Assembly (NCBI GenBank): GCA_045648505.1
Contig: JAZROD010000024.1
Span: 1 to 29,753 of the forward strand
Length of the DNA: 29,753 nucleotides
DNA from: RGIG8700 sp045648505
Lineage (GTDB): Bacteria; Bacillota; Clostridia; RGIG6154
Direction: 5' to 3'
How positions within the stretch are numbered: the first letter of the stretch is position 1; every line of letters begins with the position of its first letter. The notes beneath the pieces were generated by a model. That model ran no database searches. It worked only from the letters and a program-made list of their open reading frames with translations, and had not been told where the DNA came from. Made by a program: the position numbers and the translations under genes. Below are positions 14,644-22,988 of this stretch, in pieces.

Positions 14644-16086
14644 TTATTTATTAAGATAGTTAACCCAGTAGTTAAACAATTCCGATGCAATAGGTGCGGC
14701 GTTTCCTCCACCTGTGCCACCACTGTATTCAAGCACAACTGCAATTGCAATCTGCGGATTATCTGCAGGAGCAAAACCAACAAACCAGGCGTGCTCCTTG
14801 CCTTCTTTTTCGTTTTCTGCAGTACCCGTTTTGCCTGCAACCTTAATTCCTCTCACACCTGCTCTTGAGGCAGTTCCCTTCTCTACCGTTGAAGTCATAT
14901 ACTCTGCAACTTTTTTAGCAGTTTCCTCTCTTATTGCTCTGTTTATTGTGGTACTTGAACCATTGGCAACTGTAACACCCAGAGAGTTTGTAACTTTTTT
15001 AACTAGATATGGTTTTACCACTCTTCCGCCGTTAGCTATAGTGCTTGTCATCATAGCCATCTGAAGAGGTGTAACCAGAACATTTCCTTGCCCTATAGAC
15101 GCAAGAGCAACCTGATCATCGGTCATTTTTCTGTCATAACCGAATTTTGAACTATACATTGGCAAGTCAAAATCTATACGGCTTCCTATACCGAATCTTT
15201 CGTAATATGCCTTAACTTTTTCTCCGCCAAGCTTAACTCCTGTGCTTATAAATGCCACATTGCTTGAAACATTATATGCTTCTTCAAGAGTAATTTCTCC
15301 GTACGCTTTGTTTTTGGTGTTTGGAAATGTTACGCCTTTTATCTCTATGCTTCCCTCATCGTTTATGATTTCATCTTCAAGCCCGTTTTCAAGTGCTGCA
15401 GATAAAATAACTGTCTTTATAACAGACCCGGGCGGATAAAGTCCGCTTACTGCTCTGTTAAGGAAAGGTGCTTCCTGATTTTCAGAAAGAGTCTGCCAGG
15501 ATTGTGACAACGCTTTTGATGAAGTATCAAAAGAAGGTGTGCTTACCATACAAAGGATTTCTCCCGTTTGGGGATTCATTGCAACAACTGCGCCGTTTCT
15601 GTTGCCCATTAAATCTGATGCTTTTTTCTGCAGTTTATATGAAACAGTAAGCTGAACCGTATCACCCTTTTTGTTTTCATCAAATGCACCTGCAATACCT
15701 GAAGCCTCTGTAAGCCCTGCAAGTTCTTTGTTATAGGTAAGCTCAAGCTGAGATTTACCGTAAACCTTTGAACTGTAGCCTATTACATGGGCAAAAAGTT
15801 TGGGGTATTTATATATTCTTTCCTGATTTCCTTCCTCATCTTTTTTACTGTATGCAAGGATTTCGCCATCTCTGTCGCATATATCACCTCTTAATGTGTT
15901 TTGCTCTGCAATCCACTGTCTTTGATTTGCAGGATGATTCATATACTCCTCACCCTTAAAAACTCCAAGAAAAGTTATATAAACTGCAATTGACAAAAAC
16001 AAAAGTGCTATAAACACAAAGGCGATTATTGTTCTTGTTCCTTCTTTATATCTTATACTGCTTTTATCAAGATTACTTTTCTTCAA
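14644..16086 (-). CDS. Class B penicillin-binding protein (transpeptidase)
   Basis: A membrane-anchored peptidoglycan transpeptidase of about 480 residues that crosslinks glycan strands, working with a SEDS polymerase. It has a cytoplasmic tail, a membrane anchor (about 20-43), a PBP dimerisation region (NQRQWIAEQNTLRGDICDRD then EILAYS) and a transpeptidase domain with SVIK (221-224, catalytic Ser), SSN (274-276) and KTGT (419-422). The small N-terminal domain resembles PbpA-type proteins paired with FtsW/RodA. The start is uncertain: the long frame overlaps the upstream gene by 74 bases and begins with an unsupported TTG. I chose the TTG at 16086, preceded by GGAGG nine bases upstream; this overlaps the SEDS gene by 14 bases and implies translational coupling. 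Confidence 0.9.
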   Translation of the reverse strand: MKKSNLDKSSIRYKEGTRTIIAFVFIALLFLSIAVYITFLGVFKGEEYMNHPANQRQWIAEQNTLRGDICDRDGEILAYSKKDEEGNQERIYKYPKLFAHVIGYSSKVYGKSQLELTYNKELAGLTEASGIAGAFDENKKGDTVQLTVSYKLQKKASDLMGNRNGAVVAMNPQTGEILCMVSTPSFDTSSKALSQSWQTLSENQEAPFLNRAVSGLYPPGSVIKTVILSAALENGLEDEIINDEGSIEIKGVTFPNTKNKAYGEITLEEAYNVSSNVAFISTGVKLGGEKVKAYYERFGIGSRIDFDLPMYSSKFGYDRKMTDDQVALASIGQGNVLVTPLQMAMMTSTIANGGRVVKPYLVKKVTNSLGVTVANGSSTTINRAIREETAKKVAEYMTSTVEKGTASRAGVRGIKVAGKTGTAENEKEGKEHAWFVGFAPADNPQIAIAVVLEYSGGTGGGNAAPIASELFNYWVNYLNK

Positions 16087-17323
16087 TATCAATCGCCTCC
16101 GTTTCGTTATCCGCCTTCTTGGTAGCGCAGGCTTCCAGAACTGCAATTGATATAAAACAGGTTAAAAGTGAGCTTCCACCGTAGCTTATAAATGGCAATG
16201 TAATACCTGTAAGAGGAATAAGCTTTATAACTCCGCCCAGAATAATAAATATCTGAAGCCCAAGCATTATGCTTATACCTGTTGCCACACATCTGTAAAA
16301 CAGATTATCAATACTCATTGCTATTCTTATTCCGCGATAAACCAAAAGCAGATAAAGAAGCACAATACCTACACCGCCAAGCACACCGAATTCTTCACAA
16401 ATTGCCGCAAAGATAAAATCAGAATGTACTTCAGGAATATACCAGGGACTTCCCTGTGCAAGTCCTGTTCCGAAGAGTCCGCCACCTGTTATGGCAAAAA
16501 GGGACTGGGTTATCTGATACGCCTTGTCCATAACCTGTGACCACGGGTCAAGCCACACAGAAATTCTTACTTTTATGTGTGAAACAAAAAGTGCACCCAC
16601 TGTGCCCCCTGCAATTGCAAAAAGCAGATTCAGTAACATAACTTTTATTTTTGCACCGAAAATATACATCATAACAAGATGCATCAAAACAACTAAAACC
16701 GCCGTTCCCCATTCTCTCTGAAGAACGAAAAATCCCAGAAGAACATACACAAGAATTGAAACGGTCATATCCTCATCAAGCTTTTTGAATCTGTATCTTT
16801 CAGGGTGTGTGTATCTGTCCGCAAGAAAGAGCACAACCAAAAGCTTGATTATTTCTGAAGGCTGAAATGTGTAGCCTGCAATAACAATCCAGTTTTTAGA
16901 ACCGCCCTGAACAGTTCCCAATATAAGAGTAAGCAGAAACAAAACTATTGCCGTCACATAATAGAAATAGCCAAGCTTCTGCCATATTTCAAGTTTTTTA
17001 AATAAAATATATGCCACAAGAAAAACTGCAAGGCTTATGAAAAGCCAGTACATCTGTTTTTCTGCAAAGTCGTAATCAAGACGGCAAAGCATAATTTCGC
17101 CCACCGAAAACAGCATAGACACAATAAGGAATATATAGTTATCGGTAATTCCGCTTATTTTGTTCACAACAAAGTAAGCCACCATCAAAGCAATGGTAAC
17201 ATAAGCCCCTGTTTTGATTATTTCGTTCCCCACACCTGATGAATTAAGTGCAAGAAGTCCATAACCCAGAACATTTATAAGCAATATTAAAATCCACGGT
17301 CTTATAATTCCTCTTTTGGTCAT
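16073..17323 (-). CDS. SEDS-family peptidoglycan polymerase (FtsW/RodA/SpoVE)
   Basis: A 416-residue polytopic membrane protein (about ten helices) of the SEDS family, which polymerises lipid II into glycan strands with a cognate class B PBP. Visible family motifs are GGSKNWI and FQPSEIIKL (about 150-170), the conserved WLDPWS, GGGLFGTGLAQG, PEVHSDFIFA and the C-terminal PLTGITLPFISYGGSS. The partner PBP gene overlaps its end, a classic SEDS-bPBP pair. Whether the role is elongation, division or sporulation cannot be told from the sequence. The tail (TKKADNETEAIDIEEK) is acidic. The ATG has an AAGGAGAG SD and a promoter of its own just inside the end of spoIIIAH. Co-location with spoIIIA raises the chance of a link to engulfment-stage wall synthesis, which is inference only. 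Confidence 0.94.
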   Translation of the reverse strand: MTKRGIIRPWILILLINVLGYGLLALNSSGVGNEIIKTGAYVTIALMVAYFVVNKISGITDNYIFLIVSMLFSVGEIMLCRLDYDFAEKQMYWLFISLAVFLVAYILFKKLEIWQKLGYFYYVTAIVLFLLTLILGTVQGGSKNWIVIAGYTFQPSEIIKLLVVLFLADRYTHPERYRFKKLDEDMTVSILVYVLLGFFVLQREWGTAVLVVLMHLVMMYIFGAKIKVMLLNLLFAIAGGTVGALFVSHIKVRISVWLDPWSQVMDKAYQITQSLFAITGGGLFGTGLAQGSPWYIPEVHSDFIFAAICEEFGVLGGVGIVLLYLLLVYRGIRIAMSIDNLFYRCVATGISIMLGLQIFIILGGVIKLIPLTGITLPFISYGGSSLLTCFISIAVLEACATKKADNETEAIDIEEK

Positions 17324-17345
17324 TTAAACTCTCCTTTTCAGGATG

Positions 17346-17374
17346 AGTATACCACATTTTTCTTATTTTATCAA
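17346..17374 (-). promoter_or_regulatory. Sigma-A promoter of the SEDS-PBP pair, overlapping the spoIIIAH stop
   Basis: On the minus strand TTGATA (17369-17374) and TATACT (17346-17351) have a 17-nt spacer. The -35 includes the spoIIIAH stop codon (17371-17373). No terminator separates the two operons. Confidence 0.8.
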
Positions 17375-17865
17375 TTATTTGTTGTTATTTTTATTTTATC
17401 TGCTTCAAGATGTGTCTGCGATACTGCAATCTCTGTAATTTTGGCAATTTCGGTATTTAAAAGTTCATCTTTAAGCACATCAATAACAACGCCGTTTTCA
17501 TTATATGTTACCACCGCATTTTCAAAACCTTTATTTTTAAGCATAACTTCAATATCTGCTTCTATGCGTATGTAATCTGCCATTGACACAAGCTTCTTTT
17601 CCGCTTCTTTTTTAGTTTCTTCTGTATGACTCTCGTTTTTAATTATTTCATCAAGCAGAGCCTTTGCTTTATCCCTTGCTTCTTCTCTTATCATTTTGAT
17701 TTCGTCTGTTTTGCTCACCTCAACAGTTTCGGTTGTGCTCACATATTGCGCCTGTCCCAACACTTTTGCGCTTTCTTTTTTCTGACTGTAATTAACATAG
17801 CCTGTTGTACCTATCAACAAAGCCATAACCAGAAGCATAAACTTTTTCTTCTTAAACAAATTCAT
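17371..17865 (-). CDS. spoIIIAH: Stage III sporulation protein AH
   Basis: The mother-cell half of the SpoIIIAH-SpoIIQ channel that links the mother cell and forespore during engulfment. The protein of 164 residues has an N-terminal membrane segment (FMLLVMALLIGTTGYVNY, about 9-26), a charged helical linker (KMIREEARDKAKALLDEI and on) and a C-terminal ring-building domain of the YscJ/FliF kind (ENAVVTYNENGVVIDVL region, then ITEIAVSQT). It is shorter than B. subtilis SpoIIIAH (218 residues), as in many Clostridia. The ATG at 17865 lies just after the spoIIIAG stop, with AAGGTG at good spacing; the in-frame GTG at 17877 is inside that SD. No SpoIIQ gene is in the window. Confidence 0.92.
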   Translation of the reverse strand: MNLFKKKKFMLLVMALLIGTTGYVNYSQKKESAKVLGQAQYVSTTETVEVSKTDEIKMIREEARDKAKALLDEIIKNESHTEETKKEAEKKLVSMADYIRIEADIEVMLKNKGFENAVVTYNENGVVIDVLKDELLNTEIAKITEIAVSQTHLEADKIKITTNN

Positions 17866-17866
17866 A

Positions 17867-18352
17867 TTATTTTTCACCTTGCGCCACCTCTATTTTATTT
17901 AATGATACATTTGTCGCCGCTTTAACATATTTTTTAAGCAGATTTTTCATAAAATCATTGTCTGCCCCTGTGGCAGTTACCAGAATTCCTGCAATCTGCG
18001 GATTTGTTTTTGAAAGCACATAGGGTTCTTCACTGCTACTTTTCCCCATTGTTTTAACTAAAACATCACTTCCGTTTGAGGAATTTTTATAATCGTATGC
18101 AATATTATTCACTCCTGCATTTTCATAAGAAATATAAACACAGACATTCCCTGCTCCTTTAACATTTGAAAGTATTTTCTCAAGCTTTTTCTCGTCTGTA
18201 TATTGAACCTGAACATCCTCACGGAGAGGCCCTTTTTTGTCTTGCATTCCTGAAGATGCCACATATAAAATCACCGCAACCGCCAGCATTACTACTATCT
18301 TTTTGTTTTTAAGAATTTTACTGAAAAACTCTTTATTCTTTATACTCAACAA
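17867..18352 (-). CDS. spoIIIAG: Stage III sporulation protein AG
   Basis: A mother-cell membrane protein of the SpoIIIA complex; in B. subtilis AG forms a large ring around the feeding channel. The 161 residues comprise a short cytoplasmic start, one membrane helix (KIVVMLAVAVILYVASS, about 18-34) and an extracytoplasmic ring-building domain (LEKILSNVKGAGNVCVYISY to the end) with the segment YVLSKTNPQIAGILVTATGA. The gene overlaps the end of spoIIIAF by 20 bases. The start is TTG (18352 or 18349) after an AAAGGGA SD, so non-ATG initiation and coupling to spoIIIAF are likely. It is shorter than B. subtilis AG (229 residues). Confidence 0.9.
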   Translation of the reverse strand: MLSIKNKEFFSKILKNKKIVVMLAVAVILYVASSGMQDKKGPLREDVQVQYTDEKKLEKILSNVKGAGNVCVYISYENAGVNNIAYDYKNSSNGSDVLVKTMGKSSSEEPYVLSKTNPQIAGILVTATGADNDFMKNLLKKYVKAATNVSLNKIEVAQGEK

Positions 18353-18773
18353 TTATATTTTCCCTTTCTGCCTTGCAAACAGTTAAAACAATCTTTACAA
18401 TTTCTTCTTTTTCAATTCCTTGTTCCGAAATTATTTTAAGCTTGCTTATTTTATCACCGTCATCTGTTACAACCACAAAAAAGCTTTTTGAAAAATGCTT
18501 TTCCAGTTCTTCCCGCACATTGTCTTCTATGATTTTTGCACCTTGCCTTAATGCCATAGTCTGTGCTTCCTGAACTGAAAATGTTTCTGTAAGATATCGG
18601 TCCGAAAAATCAAAATCTATATCTGCTCCCACTATAATTCCAAGAACAACTGCCGCAGAAATAAGTCCGCACAAGACTTTTGAATACTTCTTATATGCTC
18701 CTTCAGGTATGAGCATTACCAGAATATTCAAAACTATTGTGCAAACAGAAACGGTGAAAAATATCTTTACCAT
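18333..18773 (-). CDS. spoIIIAF: Stage III sporulation protein AF
   Basis: The sixth gene of the spoIIIA operon. The 146-residue protein has two N-terminal membrane helices (FFTVSVCTIVLNILVMLI and VLCGLISAAVVLGIIVG, about 5-50) and a small soluble domain with a SKLKIIS strand and VKIVLTVCKAE near the end. AF proteins are part of the mother-cell membrane complex and contain a ring-building-motif-like domain. The ATG has an AAGGAG SD six bases upstream. It lies nine bases after spoIIIAE and overlaps spoIIIAG. Length is shorter than the 206 residues of B. subtilis AF, with conserved layout. Confidence 0.88.
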   Translation of the reverse strand: MVKIFFTVSVCTIVLNILVMLIPEGAYKKYSKVLCGLISAAVVLGIIVGADIDFDFSDRYLTETFSVQEAQTMALRQGAKIIEDNVREELEKHFSKSFFVVVTDDGDKISKLKIISEQGIEKEEIVKIVLTVCKAERENIIVEYKE

Positions 18774-18783
18774 TTAATTCTCC

Positions 18784-19878
18784 TTAAATATAATTTCCTG
18801 TAGTCATAAGTATCCCAACACATCCCAAAACAAGCAAAAGTCCTGATACAAACACAGCAAAGATACTTGTGATACAATCACATATATTTTCTGAAATATT
18901 TATTATTTCTCTTGAGGATATGGGTTCAAGAATTATTATACAAAGTTTAAGTCCCCACCTTAAAACCAGAAGCTTTACAATCGGAACTACACCATATAAA
19001 ACAATAATAACTATCCCCGATACGCCCACAACCGAGCTTACACCTTTTAATATTGCGCCTATGGTTTCCATAGAGTCTGCCATAACACCACCAACAATCG
19101 GCAGAGCAGTTCCCACTGCCATTTTTGCCGCTTTTCTTATGGTTAAATCTATGCCTGAACCTGCCACGGAATAAACCCCTAATATTCCTGTTGTAAGGGA
19201 TAATATAAATCCAAGTATCCACTTTGTAACACCTCTTAAGTTTGTGGCAAGTGCCGTTATTTTTATCCTGTCCGAAAAATTGTCCGCAACCGAAACTATG
19301 GCAGATGAAGTTATCAGCGGTACAAGAATCTTTCTGAACACCTCAAGAAATAAATTTATTGCAACCATTATTGATGAATTCATTAAAAGTCCTGTCACTG
19401 CACCGCCCTTTGCATATGTAATGCCTATAAGTACCGAAAACAGACTTTTTGATGCAACCGATATATACTCAATGTATTCGCATACAGGCGTTGTTATGTC
19501 ACTGTAAAGCTTGCATAAAAGTCCTGCAAAAACGCAATAACATACACATACTGCACTTTCACGGGTTTTCTCTCCTCCTGCCTGTATTACTGTGGCAGAA
19601 ATAAATCCGCAAACAATAAGCATCAAAAACATTTTCAGATATGCATTAAATTCAGATGTGAAAACAAGCACAAGTTTTTTAACTATATTTGCCGTATCAA
19701 AACCTTCACCGCTTAAAAGACTTTTCTGGATTTCTGCAAGTGAAAAATTGCTGAATATTTCAAGGTCGTAATCTATAAGTTCTTCAAGGTTGTATTGCTC
19801 AACATATTCAATCAAAGGATTTGCACACACATAAAAAGGAACAAAGAGCAGTACAACCACCAGTACAAAAATTTTCAT
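18784..19878 (-). CDS. spoIIIAE: Stage III sporulation protein AE
   Basis: A polytopic membrane protein of 364 residues, the largest membrane component of the SpoIIIA complex, proposed to form part of the transport path. It has a signal-like N-terminal helix (1-20, FVLVVVLLFVPFYVCANP), a soluble segment rich in Glu and Leu, and about seven further membrane helices. Family-conserved parts include TTPVCEYIEYISVASKSLF, IVSVADNFSDRI, LATNLRGVTKWILGFILS and TIRKAAKMAVGTALPIVGG (each shown as a short piece). It starts one base after the spoIIIAD stop; the SD is weak, so expression may depend on coupling. Confidence 0.94.
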   Translation of the reverse strand: MKIFVLVVVLLFVPFYVCANPLIEYVEQYNLEELIDYDLEIFSNFSLAEIQKSLLSGEGFDTANIVKKLVLVFTSEFNAYLKMFLMLIVCGFISATVIQAGGEKTRESAVCVCYCVFAGLLCKLYSDITTPVCEYIEYISVASKSLFSVLIGITYAKGGAVTGLLMNSSIMVAINLFLEVFRKILVPLITSSAIVSVADNFSDRIKITALATNLRGVTKWILGFILSLTTGILGVYSVAGSGIDLTIRKAAKMAVGTALPIVGGVMADSMETIGAILKGVSSVVGVSGIVIIVLYGVVPIVKLLVLRWGLKLCIIILEPISSREIINISENICDCITSIFAVFVSGLLLVLGCVGILMTTGNYI

Positions 19879-19879
19879 T

Positions 19880-20266
19880 TTAAATAACCATTCCCGAAAG
19901 CAATGAAATAAGTTCTTTGAAAATCGGCAGAGATGATGCCGTTATTATAAGCTTCCCCACCGTTTCAACCTTCACCGCAACCGCACTTTCCCCCGCATCT
20001 CTGCATAACGATGCAGTAAACTCGGATATGTAAGAAATCACTATTATTTTAAAAACTATTTTCAAATACTCGCTTTTGATTCCGCTTATTTCACTAAGTT
20101 GTATAAGATATTCATAAACAGTTGTGCTCAAGGAAAGCACAAAACCCATCATTATAACAGCCGTAGCCAATACAACCTGAATGGAAAATTCAGGTTTTGT
20201 CTGTTTAAGTATTGCCGAAACCGTGATTATAACAAAAGCAAGTCCCGATATTTTTAATATTTCCAT
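19880..20266 (-). CDS. spoIIIAD: Stage III sporulation protein AD
   Basis: A 128-residue membrane protein with about four helices, related to spoIIIAC. It opens with GLAFVIITVSAILKQTKPEF, contains LSTTVYEYLIQLSEISGI and a conserved C-terminal piece (CRDAGESAVAVKVETVGKL), and is highly typical of the AD family. B. subtilis AD has 133 residues. The ATG directly follows the spoIIIAC stop codon (TAAATG), which suggests coupled translation. It is part of the SpoIIIA channel complex in the mother-cell membrane. Confidence 0.94.
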   Translation of the reverse strand: MEILKISGLAFVIITVSAILKQTKPEFSIQVVLATAVIMMGFVLSLSTTVYEYLIQLSEISGIKSEYLKIVFKIIVISYISEFTASLCRDAGESAVAVKVETVGKLIITASSLPIFKELISLLSGMVI

Positions 20267-20461
20267 TTAAAAACCAAAAGTTGACTTAATTGTATCAAAA
20301 AGCACCTTTATTTCTCCTATCACCATCATCAGCACAATAATCAGTCCTGCAAGAGATGTGAGCATCGCCTGTTCATCTCTTCCCGATTTTATCAGCACCT
20401 GATTAAGCACCGCAACCAGAATTCCTATGGCGGCAATTTTAAATATCAGTTCTACCTCCAT
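20267..20461 (-). CDS. spoIIIAC: Stage III sporulation protein AC
   Basis: A small two-helix membrane protein of 64 residues (MEVELIFKIAAIGILVAVLN onward, with GRDEQAMLTSLAGLIIVLMM between and in the second helix). The length equals the usual AC size (about 64-68). The ATG at 20461 is chosen because TAGGAGG sits just before it; the earlier in-frame ATG at 20488 lies inside spoIIIAB and lacks an SD. Conserved GRDEQA is a family hallmark. It is part of the SpoIIIA complex. Confidence 0.94.
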   Translation of the reverse strand: MEVELIFKIAAIGILVAVLNQVLIKSGRDEQAMLTSLAGLIIVLMMVIGEIKVLFDTIKSTFGF

Positions 20462-20469
20462 ATTTCCTC

Positions 20470-20961
20470 CTACACCATAAAGACGCACACAAAAACCGTC
20501 ATCGCAACAATAATTTTTCTGTTTTGGTTAACCGTATTTTTTATGTACTCTTCTTGCTCCTTATCGGCTTTTTTCAGTTTTAAAACCACATTCTCAAGCT
20601 TTTCTTTTTCAGTTTTTGCATCAGACATTCCTGCCTGTGAGAAGTATTCATAAAGCGCCTCATACACTCTGCGGTCTGCTTTCATCTCAACCCTTAAAAA
20701 TGCTTCTTTTGCCGAAGTTTTATTTATTATGTTTTCTGCTATGCAATTAATATACTCTTTTGCGAATCCGCCAAATTCAGAAGCACTTTTCAAAGATTCA
20801 CCCAGAAACTTGTGCTGAAAAAGCATTTCTCCTGTCATATATTCAAAAACGCTTATAAGTCCTTTTGTTAACTTATTTTCATTTTTATGCCACAAAGTGT
20901 ACTCTGCAGAAACCATAATCCCTGCAAAAAAAATCAACACAACACTTATCAGTTTAAGCAT
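20470..20961 (-). CDS. spoIIIAB: Stage III sporulation protein AB
   Basis: A 163-residue protein with membrane helices at both ends (LISVVLIFFAGIMVSAEY at about 4-21 and KIIVAMTVFVCVFMV at the very end) around a cytoplasmic helical domain, resembling type II secretion F-domain proteins. It would act with the SpoIIIAA ATPase. The ATG at 20961 overlaps the spoIIIAA end by 13 bases and has an AAAGGAAG SD. A few bases separate it from spoIIIAC. B. subtilis AB has 171 residues. Confidence 0.9.
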   Translation of the reverse strand: MLKLISVVLIFFAGIMVSAEYTLWHKNENKLTKGLISVFEYMTGEMLFQHKFLGESLKSASEFGGFAKEYINCIAENIINKTSAKEAFLRVEMKADRRVYEALYEYFSQAGMSDAKTEKEKLENVVLKLKKADKEQEEYIKNTVNQNRKIIVAMTVFVCVFMV

Positions 20962-21764
20962 ATAACTTCCTTTACTTTCTTTTCAGGTGACATAATAACC
21001 GCCGTATCAAAAATTGTGTAAACATCACTTATTTTATTTTTAATGTCGCTTAAATCTCTTCCGTGAACAGTTGTTATTATATGCACCCCTGAATTAACCG
21101 CACTTTTAACACAAGGCAGTTCTCTTTCAGGTTGAATTTCGTCAAACACAACTATTTGTGGATTCATTGTTCTTACAACAAGTTCAACGCCCTTACTCTT
21201 TTCACACCCGCACATAATATCGCATTTTCCGTTTAATTTAAAAACATTTTGCTGATTATACACAGGGAAAATTTCTCCTCTTTCATCCACAACAGAAACA
21301 TTTTTATCATCTGAAAGTTTTCTTGCAACATCCCTTAAAAGTGTTGTTTTTCCACACCCTGGTGGTCCAATTATCAAGGTATTACCTTTTATCCTTTCAA
21401 GCAATTCATCACTGCAAACTGAAAAATCATTGGCAATTCTGAAATTTATGGAATTAATATCTGTTATATTGATGATTTTTCCGTTTTCAGTTACACATCT
21501 TCCGCAAAAACCAACCCTTGAACCGTCCTCAATTGTTATGTAGCCTTTTTCTATTTCATTTTTAAGGGCATATACCGAATTACTTACAATTCTTTTAAAC
21601 AGATTGTTTATATACAAGCTGTCTGCCGTAATATCAAGCAGGACTTCACCCTCCTGTGCAGAAACAATTATTTTCCTTCCAACCCTGATTCTTATTTCAA
21701 AAATAACGTCCTTTACCTTTTCAAGTTTTTTCTTTGTTTCATCATCAAAGTAATTTTTATACAC
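20949..21764 (-). CDS. spoIIIAA: Stage III sporulation protein AA, secretion-type ATPase
   Basis: The cytoplasmic ATPase of the SpoIIIA complex, related to type II/IV secretion ATPases, thought to power the mother-cell to forespore channel. From the GTG start it has 271 residues, with an N-terminal domain (EIRIRVGRK, then GYITIEDGSRVGFCGR) and a RecA-like domain with Walker A GPPGCGKTT (133-141), VVDERGEI, Walker B IVVFDEI (204-210) and HIITTVHG (228-235). I chose the GTG at 21764 because GAGGTG lies six bases before it; the in-frame ATG at 21788 has no SD and would add eight residues. In B. subtilis the operon is under sigma-E; I found no convincing sigma-E promoter upstream. Confidence 0.94.
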   Translation of the reverse strand: MYKNYFDDETKKKLEKVKDVIFEIRIRVGRKIIVSAQEGEVLLDITADSLYINNLFKRIVSNSVYALKNEIEKGYITIEDGSRVGFCGRCVTENGKIINITDINSINFRIANDFSVCSDELLERIKGNTLIIGPPGCGKTTLLRDVARKLSDDKNVSVVDERGEIFPVYNQQNVFKLNGKCDIMCGCEKSKGVELVVRTMNPQIVVFDEIQPERELPCVKSAVNSGVHIITTVHGRDLSDIKNKISDVYTIFDTAVIMSPEKKVKEVICLN

Positions 21765-21881
21765 ATTCTTCACCTCGTTTTTATACATTCTATTACAGGT
21801 TGTACCATTTTATAACCAAAAAGGAAATGTAAAAAAAGTTCAGACCACAAAAAGACAGTTATGTATATATCTTCGGTGCTG

Positions 21882-21921
21882 AAAAACGAATTAAATGCCG
21901 TATAAAAACGGCATTTAATTC
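21882..21921 (-). terminator. Terminator of the bile salt hydrolase gene, overlapping its stop
   Basis: A perfect 14-bp stem (21888-21901 with 21908-21921) with a 6-nt loop runs into TTTTT on the minus strand. The stop codon (21915-21917) is inside the stem. It insulates the spoIIIA operon from upstream transcription. Confidence 0.9.
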
Positions 21922-22886
21922 TGCTTATGAAAACTTTGGGTTTTTACCTGACTGAAAGTTATAAGCTCATCTTTGTTAAGATTTTCTTTATGCATATCTA
22001 CTGCATTTATACTTAAATTATTGTAAGTTGTGTAATAATAGATTCCCTTATCTGTATTACAACAGGAAGTGTAATTTGTTATTTCTGCCCCATAATCCGA
22101 AAAAGAGCATCCTCTTTGCTGATATACACTGTATAAAATGTGAAACATCTGAATTACCGCTTCTGTTTCGTTCTCTCCGCACATGGAATTAAGCTTAACA
22201 AAGCTTGCTCTTACAAATCTGGACATTGATGACAAATCTCCCGGAAGTCCCAATCCGCCCATACCTCTGCTGTATGCCTTTAAGTCAAGCTTTTCCGAAA
22301 AAGTGTTATATGGCTCTTTTGCAGACAGATACAAAAAGTTATTCAGGTTAAACATCTGTTTCTCAAAATCAGGACTGTTTGTTAAAACTCCCACAGGATT
22401 ATCATAACAGAAAAAGCCTTTTTCTGTTTGTTCTACGGTAATTGCCTCTTCCTTGTCCGTTATTATCCAGTGAAGCGGAGTTGGTTCAAATTCAGCACTG
22501 AAGGCTTCTTTTGTTATATTTACATTTTTTAATTTTTGTTTAACCTGTTGAACGCTTTCGCAATCCACAAGCACCCATAATATAAATTCAAAGGATGCAA
22601 CATTTTCTCTGTCCACTTTCCTTGGCGTATATTTTGCAAAGCTTGGGAAATTAAGTGCCGCCACACTTACTCCCTTTTCATTGGTTGCATCAAAATAAAG
22701 GGGATATCCGTCTACCACCTTTGCCATTCCAATCACCGCAAAATGGTTCTCGTATATTTCGCCACCGGTGAACTGAATTTTATAGTTTCTTGGACAAATG
22801 GTAACCTGCTCTGAAAAAGTATATTCATAATCGAAATTTCTTCCGAAATAATTATATTTCTTTTTAAAATTTATTGCTGTACACAT
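21915..22886 (-). CDS. bsh: Choloylglycine hydrolase (bile salt hydrolase) homologue
   Basis: An Ntn-hydrolase that cleaves the amide of conjugated bile acids (or another N-acyl amide). From the ATG at 22886 it has 323 residues, typical of the family, with no signal peptide. Cys2 becomes the N-terminal nucleophile after Met removal. Other expected active-site residues are visible: Arg16 and Asp19 (FGRNFDYE), Asn79 (AALNFP), Asn170 (VLTNSPDF) and Arg in SRFVR (223-226). The sequence follows the C. perfringens enzyme closely by eye (GLPGD, YTSC, KGIYYYTTYNN, INAVDMHKENL). The loop 206-208 reads Ser-Arg-Gly, the type tied to taurine-conjugate preference. The longer frame from 22922 would hide Cys2, so that start is wrong. 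It points to a gut habitat. Confidence 0.9.
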   Translation of the reverse strand: MCTAINFKKKYNYFGRNFDYEYTFSEQVTICPRNYKIQFTGGEIYENHFAVIGMAKVVDGYPLYFDATNEKGVSVAALNFPSFAKYTPRKVDRENVASFEFILWVLVDCESVQQVKQKLKNVNITKEAFSAEFEPTPLHWIITDKEEAITVEQTEKGFFCYDNPVGVLTNSPDFEKQMFNLNNFLYLSAKEPYNTFSEKLDLKAYSRGMGGLGLPGDLSSMSRFVRASFVKLNSMCGENETEAVIQMFHILYSVYQQRGCSFSDYGAEITNYTSCCNTDKGIYYYTTYNNLSINAVDMHKENLNKDELITFSQVKTQSFHKQN

Positions 22887-22941
22887 ATTTATTCTTCTTT
22901 CCTTTTTGGTTATTTTGTGCAAAGCCTGCGATTTTACTCTA

Positions 22942-22970
22942 TTGAATTATAAGGGAAATTATGCTATCAT
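22942..22970 (+). promoter_or_regulatory. Sigma-A promoter of the iron transporter gene
   Basis: TTGAAT (22942-22947) and TATCAT (22965-22970) have a 17-nt spacer. The predicted start is close to the SD, giving a very short leader. Confidence 0.7.
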
Positions 22971-22988
22971 ATACACGAGGTGGTAAAA

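Noticed and set aside
22886..22922. Longer N terminus for the bile salt hydrolase
   Set aside because: It would bury the catalytic Cys, which must be the second residue to become N-terminal after Met removal.
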